The position numbers and the translations under genes were made by a program. Positions 24,539 through 33,014 of a DNA stretch of 34,408 nucleotides are shown in pieces. Origin of the DNA: Nitrospirota bacterium (lineage in GTDB: Bacteria; Nitrospirota; Nitrospiria; Nitrospirales; UBA8639); NCBI GenBank assembly GCA_027623995.1, contig JAQBUF010000037.1:1-34408 (forward strand). The letters run 5' to 3'. The notes under the pieces are model-generated. The model was not told the origin of the DNA. It ran no database searches and saw nothing but the letters and a program-made list of their open reading frames with translations. Each line of letters begins with the position of its first letter. Within the stretch, counting starts at the first letter, position 1.

Positions 24539-26833
24539 TCAAACCATCGCTGGGTTGGGTTGAGGTTCAACGGGCAAGGTGAACGAAAACCGACTCCCTT
24601 GGTGGGGAGTACTCTCAGCCCAAAGGTGACCTTTGTGCAGTTCAACTAAATGTCGGCTCAAAGCCAAACCAAGGCCTGCCCCGCGATTGTTCGAGGTGTT
24701 GTTTCCTGTGCGGTAAAACGGCAAAAAGATATTACCCAATTCTTCTGGCGAAATGCCGCATCCCGTATCGGCAACACTGACCACAAGCTTCCTATCCGCC
24801 CGACAGATTATCGAGATGATGATTTCTCCAGTTTCTGGCGTAAATTTCACGGCATTGTGAATGAGATTGGTCAAAATCTGAAACAATTTATCCCGGTCTC
24901 CCACCACACAAGGTACCTCAATGGGTGACGAACATCGGAGTGCAAGGGTTTTTTCACGAGCGAGGGAGGAAAGATCGTCGATGGCTTCCTGCACAACCTC
25001 TACGAGGGAGACGGAACTCAATGTTAATTTCATGCGACCGGTTTCAATTTGCGTGAGATCAAGGAGTTCAGAAATCATGCGGCGGAGTCGATCCACATTG
25101 ATGCGTACACGGCCTAACTGCTGCGTTTGTTCCGGCGTCATGGGCCCGTAGATACCTCGGAATAAATTCTCCACAAACACCTTGATAGACGTCAGCGGGG
25201 TCCGCAACTCGTGAGAGGCAATAGAAACAAAGGTGGATTTCAAACGGTCCAAGTCTTTCAGCCTGTCATTAGCCGTTTGTAGTTCTTCCGTGCGCTCTTG
25301 AACGCGGCGTTCAAGGGTACGTGTGAGCCCCTCAAGCTCCAAGTACGCATGGGCACGATCGATCGCAATGCCTAGTTTGGTCGCGATGGGATGAAGAAGG
25401 GACAAGTCCTCTTGTTCACAGCGAAGAGCACCCTTCGCGACGGCAAGGAATCACAGGATATGTTGGTCACTTTCAAGGGGAACAATGATAAAGGAAGTAA
25501 TGCCGTGGCTTTCCAGAGATTCGATCAGGGGAATGTCGGAAGGGGTGGAGAGCATCGAAAGGTCATGAGCGACTACAGAATGATGATGGATCAGAACTCG
25601 AGCCAACACTCCTCCATGTTCGTCGACTGGGAATTCTCGTCCCGCTATTTTTTCCATGAGGAGGCTGGGGAGACCGGAACCGTGAATGGAAGAAAGCATA
25701 TGCCGTTGATCATCATAGAGGCCAAGAGCGGCACAGTGGAATTCCGAGTGGTCGATCAATTGCTGTAAAGCCGTGGAGAGTAGAGCATCCAGCGAAGAAG
25801 AAGAGAGAGAAGAAATGGAAGTCCCAACGGTATGAATCGTCGTCAGTCGAGAAATTTGTTGTTCGACGGTGTGCTTTTCCTGTCGGAGGGCCTGAATCAT
25901 ATGATTAAAAGAAGTCGTGAGTTGCCCAATTTCGTCTTCGGCATTGGATGAAGGGAGGAAAGAAAGATTCCCCTTCGGAATCATGATGGCTTGTTGAGTT
26001 AAAGCCTTGAGAGGAACGGTCATTCGCCTGGCCACAAGCGCGGTCACAACCAAACCCACAACCACAATGAAACACGTAATCAGGATGCCCTGCCAGACGA
26101 GGTTATGAACCTCCTGCTGCAGGGACGCATCCGAAAGTCCGATTTGAATCAACCCCTGAACTGGCGCCCCCACCTCGCCTTGAAGGGTTTGAGAACCCGA
26201 GTCGGGCCGGAGCTCAAAAGACAGCAAAGGATCGAATGCCGGTTGAGGGACTGAACGAAGAATAGGGACAGAAAAATCAAACAGGGTTTCAACCAGCTCT
26301 GTGGAAAACGTGGCAAGCACCATCCCGGCTTTTCCGTGGTTGGCTGAAACCCGTTCTTCGCCCGTACTGGACTGGGAAAACGGGGTGATGGTGACTCCAG
26401 GAGAAGGACGCGCCAGGATCTTTTGTCGCAAGCCGGCATCAGCATACAGCGGAGTGGTGGCAGAACGGCTGAGACTATCCTGGCTGGAGAGTGTGCCTTT
26501 ACTCTGCGCCGCCAGAATCTGTCCGGAAGAATCGGAAAAGACCACATACACAACTTCCTGAACCGGGAAGGCGCCATCAATAAGTTGATTGAGTCCGAAT
26601 TCGTCTTTGAGAAAGAGATGATACCTTCCATTATGCGCTAAATTTTGTGCCAGCAGTTGACCGGTGTTCATCAGCGATTTCGTTTGATACCGAATTTGCA
26701 TCTCGATAAAGTACAGTCCAAGGAAAATGGATCCCAAAAGAATGACCAGACTCATCAGCGTGATCAGCTTCGTGCTGAGGGTAAACACTCGCCCAAGAGA
26801 AAATGAAGAGAGAGAACGACGCATAGGAATCAC
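24539..26833 (-). pseudogene. Membrane sensor histidine kinase interrupted by an in-frame TGA
   Basis: The layout is N-terminal transmembrane helix (LITLMSLVILLGSIFLGLYF), an extracytoplasmic sensor region of about 200 residues, a second helix (GILITCFIVVVGLVVTALVA), HAMP, GAF-like domain, coiled coil, HisKA (SIASHELRTP, His at full-frame residue 541) and HATPase (N, G1 DTGCGI and G2 GAGLGLALS boxes). A TGA at 25451-25453 (codon 461) interrupts the GAF domain. The frame then continues without shift as FLAVAKGALRCEQED and onward, so a GGA-to-TGA change is the simplest explanation. A separate kinase-only fragment could restart at TTG 25405. GTG 26833 or ATG 26824 begins the gene, three bases after the binding-protein gene, so it is in the same operon. 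Confidence 0.85.
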
Positions 26834-26836
26834 TTG

Positions 26837-27826
26837 TTAAGGAATAAAGAAAGGTTCATTGGTGTCATGTTTGGCAAAGGCCCCAGGTCCGCCAAAAAGC
26901 TCGGCAGCCAATTGCATGGATTGTGTGGATGGGGTCACACCGAGGAATTCCGCCGCGTTGAGATTTAAGGCTAATTGTGGTTGAGCAGGAGGTTGCGGGG
27001 AAGGGAGAGACCTCCCTTTCGTCAAATCCTGGCGAAGAATATCCCGAGCCAGCGAAGCAGCCTGACGACCGATGAGTTGATAATCCAGAGAAAGGGTTGC
27101 GAGTGCGCCGTGACGCATCAAACCAGAAGAAAAACCAAACACCGGAACGTTGAAATCAAGTGCTGTCCGCATCAAAAACCGGAGCGAATCCACATTGACC
27201 ACCGTAGGATCACGGAGGAGCCAGAGGGCATCCACCTGAGGCAGTAGGGTCCGAAGAGCCCCGGGGAGATCCGCAGGACGAGTTATGGGTGTGGCCACGA
27301 GAGTTAGGCCCAAGTCCTTGGCCGATTGTTGCGCGTGAAAAACAAACGGTGAGCTATCCAGACTATACACCAGTCCCACCCTGTTCAATTTCGGAAGGAC
27401 CGTGCGCATCGAAGCCAATTGGTCTTTGCTGGGAACGGTCATCAGAATCCCAGTCATGTTGGCGCTGGGCAAGGCATGGATCTCAGGGTTCAAGACCAAA
27501 CAAAACACGACCGGCTGGTCCACGATTTCAATTTTCGCCAGGTGTGCGGCTTTTCCGCCAACGACAAAGACCAGATCCGGATTCGAAGCCCGAATCCGCC
27601 GACCCAGTTCACGATCCGCTGACATCGGCTGACCCAAAACATATTCATGGACGGCAAAAGATGGGGACAGCCCGGAGCGAAAACCTTTCACAGCTTTGTG
27701 ATAGACAGGAAGTTCGCCGGATAAGAGAATGGCAATGTCCTGGGCGAAAGTGGGAGTTGCCAATAAGAGGGCGATCAAACAAAGGAGAAACTGAAGAGGA
27801 AATATACGACTCCTTACCCATGTCAT
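26837..27826 (-). CDS. ABC-type substrate-binding protein (PF04392-like), no transporter nearby
   Basis: A periplasmic binding protein of 329 residues starting MTWVRSRIFPLQFLLCLIALLLATPTFAQ, with the signal peptide cleaved after FAQ or TFA. Features: DIAILLSGELPVYHKAVKGF, a PDLVFVVGGKAAHLAKI strand-loop, TGILMTVPSKDQLA, VDALWLLRDPTVVN and FGFSSGLMRHGALATLSLDYQLIGRQAASLA. These match the ABC_sub_bind family of two-lobed binding proteins. No permease or ATPase gene is in the window. The kinase gene begins three bases downstream and the TonB receptor ends 128 bases upstream. The protein may therefore present a ligand to the kinase rather than to a transporter. ATG 27826 is chosen over upstream TTG or ATG codons because it begins the signal peptide. 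It is the only intact member of the cluster. Confidence 0.8.
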   Translation of the reverse strand: MTWVRSRIFPLQFLLCLIALLLATPTFAQDIAILLSGELPVYHKAVKGFRSGLSPSFAVHEYVLGQPMSADRELGRRIRASNPDLVFVVGGKAAHLAKIEIVDQPVVFCLVLNPEIHALPSANMTGILMTVPSKDQLASMRTVLPKLNRVGLVYSLDSSPFVFHAQQSAKDLGLTLVATPITRPADLPGALRTLLPQVDALWLLRDPTVVNVDSLRFLMRTALDFNVPVFGFSSGLMRHGALATLSLDYQLIGRQAASLARDILRQDLTKGRSLPSPQPPAQPQLALNLNAAEFLGVTPSTQSMQLAAELFGGPGAFAKHDTNEPFFIP

Positions 27827-27954
27827 TAAAGGGATACGGACGCACCCTGCCATCAAGGTCAAAGCCGGTTGCTGAAATATCAATGCCTGCATGTGGGAGG
27901 GCTGTAACATCAATGGGAGTCTCCCCAAATAGGATATTTCATATTGTCCACCAA

Positions 27955-29970
27955 TCAATTCCAAAATAGCAAAGGATTAAAGGTGCCTGCCGGCAACTGC
28001 ACCGTCAGCCAGCCCATCACGCGGCTGCCGATGACATCCCCTCTGGGATGCTCCTGATGTCGGTCGTTCAACGCATTAAAGATAGAGAGAGCCAATTCCG
28101 CTTGTCTGTTCCAAAAATAATAACCGACACGAAGATTCACAAGGGTATATTCACCGATCTTGGGATTGGGCGAAGCCACACCAAAGGGTGCCAAGGTCAG
28201 AAAAGCGCCCGTAAGCGGATACGTCACCGAACCATAATAGTGAATGGCCAACTCCATCGTGAACGTGTGGTTCCATTCTCCCCTCAATCCCCCGTTGATC
28301 TTAGCGCTTGGGCCAACTCGTCGGTTCTCTCCGGTGATGGTTTGGTGAATGTCCTGATACGCGTAATTGGCGAAGCCAGTAAGCCAAGAGGTTGCCAAAA
28401 ATTCAACGCCAAGTTCTCCGCCATAAATGTCCGCTTCTTTTCCATTTATGAAGGAGATGGAGGATCCGAAATCTGTTGGGGTGATGAGGTCGGATATGTG
28501 ATCATAAAAGATGTCACTGCGAATTCGCAGGCGATGGCGAAGAAACCAACCCTGGTAGCCCGCAGGAAAGGAAATGATTTGCTCTGGACTAAGGTTCGTC
28601 GATCCAATGACTGTCACGGGAGGGGGAGATGGACTTGGAGGGGGAAGGAGGGTCAGCACTCGCCCACGAAAGTAGGTTTCAATCAAGGAAGGTGGCCGAT
28701 AGGCGACGGAAATGCCTGCACTGAATGTCTGATTTTTGATGGGCTTAAACAGGATTGTCAATCGTGGACTAATGGTAGGCTTAATGAACGTGTCAAGTTC
28801 AAACCGAAAACCGGACACGACAGTAACTAAATCTGTCGCTACCCATTCATCTTGAAGATAAAACCCGAACCGGTTCTCTTTTCAAAATTGACCAGTGAGA
28901 TCTCCAGAGACCGTATTGAAGCGATAATTTCCCCCTAACGTCAGTCGATGGTCTTCAAAATTGAGAGTGTACTGCCCCAGGGCATTATAGGTATTGAAAG
29001 CAGCTGCCCGTACCGAACTTCCATTAGGCCCAATCTGTCTAAAAAGATTCAGCACCGCTGGGAACATTTCTTCGCTCGTCGAAGAATGCCTGTTCCACCA
29101 GAAGTGCAATAAAATATTCGAATTCTCATAGAGGAGATTGGCATATCCTTGGGAGGGCTCAGTGGCTAAGGTCGCGGCACCGACCGGCTGGCCATCAAAC
29201 CGGTTGGAATCAACAATCCCTCCCGATGCCGAGAGGGTGGATGTGGGGCCGAGAGTGTAATCAGTATGAAGGTTGAACTTATACGCCCGAAAGGCTAGGC
29301 CATCGCGGTTGTTCCATTGTTGGTTTTGGTCCCATCCTGTAGACACACGGTAGCGAAGTAGTTTATGGGCTCCGGCATGGACAGCCGCAGTTCGAATAGT
29401 GCCGAATTCTCCTGCGCCAATTTGGAACGTGGTGCCCTTCAGCTTCTCCGGTGATGTCGTAATGATGTTGACTACGCCGTCAAAGGCATTAAATCCATAG
29501 ACAGCAGAAGCAGGGCCCTTCAATACTTCTATTCGTGAAATTTCAGGTAAAGTGACGGGCAGCAGCGGCCAAAGAACGGTGCCTTGGCCGTCAAGATAAA
29601 TAGAACGTCCATCGATTAACACGAGAATACGGTTGGCAATTAGCTGATTGTTGCCACGGACACTGACATTGAAATCAGCGCCCGTAGTTTGCATGACTTC
29701 CATGCCCGGCACGCGGCGCAGGAGCGTGGGGATGTCGGTGGCGCCGGATTGTCGAATATCTTCCGCGGTAATCACATAAATATTCGATGGCGATTCCGAA
29801 ATCGGCTGTTCATGCCGCACTGCCGTCACGACTTTTTCCTCTTGCAAATACTGCAACTCCTCATCGAGCGACTGCGTCATGGCCAAAGGGCCAGACACAT
29901 TGGCACTGTCCGCGCGTGTGGCGGCCGAAGCTGGATGAGTTCCCAAGGAAAGGAACAGTAAAATACACAA
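27955..29970 (-). pseudogene. TonB-dependent outer-membrane receptor with an in-frame TGA
   Basis: The plug domain is clear: PSNIYVITAEDIRQSGATD, VPGMEVMQ, SVRGNNQLIANRILVLIDGRSIY, and ISRIEVLKGPASAVYGFNAFDGVVNIIT. A beta-barrel runs to the C-terminus NPLLFWN. The barrel is cut by TGA at 28882-28884 after GDLTGQF; the same frame resumes at once as KENRFGFYLQDEW. The 5' end is also uncertain. A signal-peptide-like segment (CILLFLSLGTHPASA) is present, but no in-frame ATG or GTG precedes it; TTG 29970 is the nearest start. Either the native start was lost or a further small lesion lies near 30000-30050. It is the first gene of the receptor, binding protein and kinase operon. Confidence 0.85.
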
Positions 29971-30078
29971 TCCTGTCGAGCGAAATATGCTGAGTGAACA
30001 ACCAAAAGATAGCTTCTCCTGGGTTTTTGACGCATAGGCTCTATACCATGAATAGACTAGCAGACAAATGGAGACATC

Positions 30079-30107
30079 TTTAGGTCTATGCCTTGGTGTG
30101 ATACTAT
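30079..30107 (+). promoter_or_regulatory. Weak candidate promoter of vapBC
   Basis: TTTAGG (30079-30084) and TACTAT (30102-30107) are 17 bases apart, about 58 bases before the antitoxin start. The -35 match is poor. Confidence 0.3.
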
Positions 30108-30164
30108 ACAGTCTGATTGGAACTGAATTGAGAAAACTCCATAAGCGAAGAATGAGGTAGGGCC

Positions 30165-30374
30165 ATGATTCAGATAAAGCGACAAATTGTAACTGACGAA
30201 AGCATGCAACCGGTTGCCGTATTGATTGATTATGCTGACTGGGAAAAGATTGAACGGCTACTTGCGGAAAAAACCGACGTAACGGCAAATGGGTCGCTCG
30301 AAAAACACCGCGGCATTCTAGATCTAACGGAAGACCCCTTGGAGTACCAACAACGGGTTCGGCGTGAATGGTGA
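30165..30374 (+). CDS. vapB: VapB-type antitoxin
   Basis: A 69-residue protein immediately before and overlapping a PIN-domain toxin. The N-terminal part (IKRQIVTDESMQPVAVLIDYADWEKIERLL) resembles Phd/YefM-type antitoxin dimerisation regions. The acidic, flexible C-terminus would wrap the toxin. The ATG at 30165 has AGGTAGG seven bases upstream. Its TGA overlaps the vapC ATG by seven bases (ATGGTGA), the usual coupling in such modules. It is transcribed divergently from the broken TonB receptor. The precise antitoxin family is inferred from the partner. Confidence 0.82.
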   Translation: MIQIKRQIVTDESMQPVAVLIDYADWEKIERLLAEKTDVTANGSLEKHRGILDLTEDPLEYQQRVRREW

Positions 30375-30751
30375 GCAAGGGCGCAGAAGATTCTCGGTTT
30401 CTCTTTGACACGAATGCCATCCTGTATTTTCTGGGCGGGGTGCTTGCCGATCCTCTCCCCAAAGGGCGTTTTTGGATTTCTGTCATCACGGAAATTGAAT
30501 TGCTTTCCTATCCCAGTTTGACCCCTGAAGAAGCGGCCAAAATTAAAGATCTTTTCTCGGATATTGCTATCATTGGCCTGACCTCCACGATAAAAGAGGA
30601 AGCCATTACCCTGAGAAGGAATAAAAATCTCAAAGTGCCTGATGCCATCATTGCGGCTTCAGCGAAAATTCTCCAAGCGACATTATTGACCAATGATCGA
30701 TCCATGAAAAATATTCCTGACATTTCCATACAAGCCTTACGACTCCGCTAA
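30368..30751 (+). CDS. vapC: VapC-type PIN-domain ribonuclease toxin
   Basis: A 127-residue PIN-domain protein. The Mg-binding acidic set is present: Asp14 in FLFDTNAIL, Glu42 in ISVITEIELLSYP, Asp in VPDAIIAASA and Asp in LLTNDRSM. Such toxins cleave tRNA or rRNA and are held inactive by the cognate antitoxin encoded just upstream. Start ATG 30368 lies inside the end of vapB. The length and motifs are complete, so the module appears functional although it is surrounded by decaying genes. It may help retain the island. Confidence 0.9.
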   Translation: MVSKGAEDSRFLFDTNAILYFLGGVLADPLPKGRFWISVITEIELLSYPSLTPEEAAKIKDLFSDIAIIGLTSTIKEEAITLRRNKNLKVPDAIIAASAKILQATLLTNDRSMKNIPDISIQALRLR

Positions 30752-30854
30752 GGTGAACAGCGCGGGTCTTCTCATTTTCCGCAGGGCGTCCCGTCTATTT
30801 TTAACGCAATTCCCACTTTTACCCTTTCGACCCCATAGGGTCGTCAAGCCATTC

Positions 30855-30944
30855 GTGTAGGTGCAGCATCTCATGCTGCTTCTTCCAGACGGCAACGGGC
30901 TCATGATGCGTGGAAAGAGGCACGATGAGATCGTGCAGCTACAC
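30855..30944. repeat. REP-like inverted pair of hairpins (BIME-like)
   Basis: Two related palindromes face each other. The first is GCAGCAT-CTC-ATGCTGC at 30863-30879, preceded by GTGTAGGT. The second is GCACGAT-GAG-ATCGTGC at 30920-30936, followed by AGCTACAC. The outer 25-base arms are imperfect inverse copies of each other across about 40 bases. This is the layout of a bacterial interspersed mosaic element. Confidence 0.65.
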
Positions 30945-31010
30945 AAGAAGGGAAGCCCACATGCGGACTCGCCTCCACCAATATTGTGAGCGATTCCGAA
31001 AGTCCCCATC

Positions 31011-31338
31011 GTTCATTCATTCCAAAATGCCAACGGACTTAACGTCCCAGCCGGCAACTGCACGGTCAGCCAGCCCATCACCCGGCTCCCGATGACATCG
31101 CCTAGGGGAGATGCTCGCGATGGCGATCGTTCAACGCGTTAAAGACCGAAATCGCCACCTCGGCTTGCTTGTGCCAAAATTGATAGGCGCAACGCAGGTT
31201 GATGAGCGTGTAGCTGGGAACGCGAGGATTGGGGGCGATTACCCCAAACGGGGCAAACGCGGTAAACGCCGACGAAATGGTATGCGTGGTGGGGTCCACA
31301 TAATGGACAAGCACTTCGGCACTCAAAAGGATGGTGAT
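31011..31338 (-). pseudogene. 3' stump of a second TonB-dependent receptor
   Basis: Minus-strand reading gives a barrel C-terminus closely matching the receptor at 27955-28250: TLINLRCAYQFWHKQAEVAISVFNALNDRHREH, then, after a frameshift at a TAG near 31107, GDVIGSRVMGWLTVQLPAGTLSPLAFWN. Likeness to the first receptor stops near 31338, where the ATG of the plus-strand collagen-like gene (31341) begins. No plug or signal peptide remains. It is clearly a decayed paralogue; roughly 110 codons survive. Confidence 0.8.
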
Positions 31339-31340
31339 TT

Positions 31341-32270
31341 ATGGAAAATGAAAACAAGATTGATAGGGCACAGAGATTTATTCATGCACGATCACTGATC
31401 CTTGGTGGCGTTTTGGTGATACTGAGCTTGGGAGCGTGGCCCTTCTCTGGAGTGGCTATGGGACCACCCAAACAAAAGGTGTCGGCACTCCAAATCAAAG
31501 AAGTGGTGGTGGATTTGGAGGTTGGAACCCTCACCATTCTGGGTCAGGACCTGGACTTGGGCAACACCTTAGACGTCACTCTTGGGGAATTGGGATCCCT
31601 GCTTATCGTGGGGATGCCAACCGACACCGAGATTGTCGCGGCGTTGCCCTCAACAATCTCCAATGGTGATTTTTTACTTACGGTTTCGACGGGTAATGCC
31701 CGGAACCAGAATGATGAATATGATCTGACGATTGGCGCAGTCGGGCCCGAAGGTCCCGTCGGGACTGCGGGAGACCCAGGGCCACCTGGAGCGCAAGGAC
31801 CGCCGGGGGCGATTGGTCCGCAAGGACTGCCGGGAGTGGTACTGGGTATTGTTGAGAACTTTACCGTCTCCAATTCCACCTCGTGTACCGTGACCTGTAC
31901 ACGGCCTGAAACAACACATACGGGTACAAATTGCCCACTCTTTGGCCCCTGCACACAGTTCGGCATATTGGCAGAAACACCGGCGTGCACCGCAACATGT
32001 AACGAGGTTCCTGCGGTGGCGGACTGCGGTACCGCACCCAACCGTTTTCTCGTCTCCTGCGTTACGGGGAGTCACAGTGGTGGGATGGCTAAATCTTGCG
32101 ACGGAGCAGCACCTCTAGCAACGGTGACCGTACCCTCGACGATCTGCACAAATTTGTCGGGTTTGTCTGGCTGCTCAACCCCAAGTACCTGCAGCTGCAC
32201 TACGCCGTCGGAAACAGGCACGGTGACCGACACACAAACGGCCACAGCTCTTTGTGCAGAGGCGAGTTGA
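31341..32270 (+). CDS. Secreted collagen-like, cysteine-rich protein
   Basis: A 309-residue exported protein. An N-terminal hydrophobic segment (SLILGGVLVILSLGAWPFSGVAMG) is followed by a beta-rich domain (about 45-130; IKEVVVDLEVGTLTILGQDLDLG, LLIVGMPTDTEIVAALP) resembling adhesin or tail-fibre modules. Then come about 11 Gly-x-y triplets (GPEGPVGTAGDPGPPGAQG onward) forming a short collagen-like stalk. The C-terminal domain of about 130 residues has 14 cysteines and many Thr/Ser. The most likely role is a surface or appendage protein. ATG 31341 follows AAAGGATGGTG. The ribosome site itself lies in the stump of a TonB receptor on the opposite strand. Confidence 0.8.
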   Translation: MENENKIDRAQRFIHARSLILGGVLVILSLGAWPFSGVAMGPPKQKVSALQIKEVVVDLEVGTLTILGQDLDLGNTLDVTLGELGSLLIVGMPTDTEIVAALPSTISNGDFLLTVSTGNARNQNDEYDLTIGAVGPEGPVGTAGDPGPPGAQGPPGAIGPQGLPGVVLGIVENFTVSNSTSCTVTCTRPETTHTGTNCPLFGPCTQFGILAETPACTATCNEVPAVADCGTAPNRFLVSCVTGSHSGGMAKSCDGAAPLATVTVPSTICTNLSGLSGCSTPSTCSCTTPSETGTVTDTQTATALCAEAS

Positions 32271-32506
32271 AAGCAGGAGAGAGGAGTCTTGCTGGCCATG
32301 GGAAAAGGTTTCAGTGTCTACCTTGCGTATCCCTGCCAGGATATCACGCCTTACTCGGTCGGACATTTACAAAGGCAGGGTGTGCATGACATTGGGATAG
32401 GGTGCCAGTGCGGTTCATTAAGGGACTTGCCTGCTGGGGTCTGGCGTGGGAGTTCAAAGGCGCAAAAGCAAACCCCTTGATTATACAAAAGGAAGGATTG
32501 TGATCC
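32271..32506. other. Intergenic region before the acyl carrier protein
   Basis: There is no supportable gene, terminator hairpin or recognisable repeat in these 236 bases. An AAGGA ribosome site for the acyl carrier protein lies at its right end. Confidence 0.4.
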
Positions 32507-32773
32507 ATGAAGGATGAAACGGTGCTTGATCAGGAATCTATTCAACAAGGGGTGCAGGATTGGTTAATCAACTATGTGGCTAATGAATTGAAGGTTGATC
32601 CGCCGTTGATTAATCCAACTCATACCTTTGACCAGCTGGGTTTGGATTCGGTCACCACGGTGGCCTTAACCGGGGAACTCGAAGGTGTGCTGGGGCGATC
32701 GCTTTCGCCCAGTTTGCCGTATGAGTACCCCAGCATTGAGGCGCTGGCGAATTTCTTAGCTCTTTCGGATTAG
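32507..32773 (+). CDS. Free-standing acyl carrier protein (polyketide-synthase type)
   Basis: An 88-residue four-helix carrier protein. The phosphopantetheine attachment motif is FDQLGLDSVTT with Ser48. The following LTGELEGVLGRSLSPSLPYEYPSIEALANFL is typical of carrier proteins associated with polyketide/nonribosomal enzymes or AMP-ligases, rather than housekeeping fatty-acid AcpP. No partner synthase, ligase or transferase is in the window. ATG 32507 follows AAGGA with good spacing. It is the last gene before the right-hand coaE repeat, so it may be cargo of the island separated from its partners. Confidence 0.88.
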   Translation: MKDETVLDQESIQQGVQDWLINYVANELKVDPPLINPTHTFDQLGLDSVTTVALTGELEGVLGRSLSPSLPYEYPSIEALANFLALSD

Positions 32774-32805
32774 GCATAATCTTTGGTGTAGAATTACACC
32801 CATCG

Positions 32806-33014
32806 GTTTTTCCCGATGCCAAGCCTCCTGTTAAGCCGACCACGATCATAGTCCCTTCATAGTGAAACTCCCCGCCCAAAGGGCGGGGCTTCTTAAAAAC
32901 CCAAAAAAAATTATTGCTTTCGTTGGCGCTGGGCTGCCATTCATCCCCATGCAAAGCAGGGGGCTTTCCTGGCAGGTCTAGTAAAGGCATTTAGTCTGAA
33001 CGTCGAGTGTGGGA
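32806..33014. repeat. Direct repeat, right copy: coaE 5' fragment, split by a small element
   Basis: 32806-32850 repeats the coaE start through codon 15 with one mismatch; on the minus strand it still reads MIVVGLTGGLASGKT and then diverges. 32979-33014 repeats the coaE upstream flank. The two halves are separated by the insert at 32864-32978. Same orientation as 22758-22847, about 10 kb away. It cannot encode a kinase. Confidence 0.85.
32864..32978. mobile_element. 115-bp hairpin-ended element (IS200/IS605-like non-autonomous candidate)
   Basis: The insert interrupts the coaE repeat and is bordered by TAGT on both sides (32860-32863 and 32979-32982). The left end has a strong hairpin, CCCCGCCC-AAA-GGGCGGGG, followed by CTTCTTAAAAA. 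The right end has a second one, CCCC-ATGCAAAGCA-GGGG, near 32945-32962. Subterminal hairpins of this sort are typical of IS200/IS605 relatives and their palindrome-associated derivatives. No transposase is encoded. The left hairpin could also end transcription of the acyl carrier gene. Confidence 0.55.

Noticed and set aside
24531-24556. AACCCA/TGGGTT inverted repeat between the convergent regulator and kinase
   Set aside because: Long loop and no T-tract on either strand; it lies partly in the kinase coding end, so it is not called a terminator.
27289-27969. 226-residue plus-strand open frame
   Set aside because: It lies wholly opposite the binding-protein gene, has no signal or domain likeness, and is rich in Arg/Pro/Ser as expected for an antisense frame.
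28048-28830. 260-residue plus-strand open frame
   Set aside because: Antisense of the TonB receptor barrel; no family likeness.
23076-29970. Recoding of TGA/TAG as sense codons in the kinase, receptor and regulator
   Set aside because: Other genes end normally at TGA and TAG, no Sec-type element is evident, expected ancestral codons are single-base neighbours of the stops, and a frameshift co-occurs. Pseudogenisation is simpler.
30827-30846. CGACCC-CATA-GGGTCG hairpin after vapC
   Set aside because: Six-bp stem with no T-tract in either direction; may be part of the nearby REP-like region, but a terminator is not supportable.
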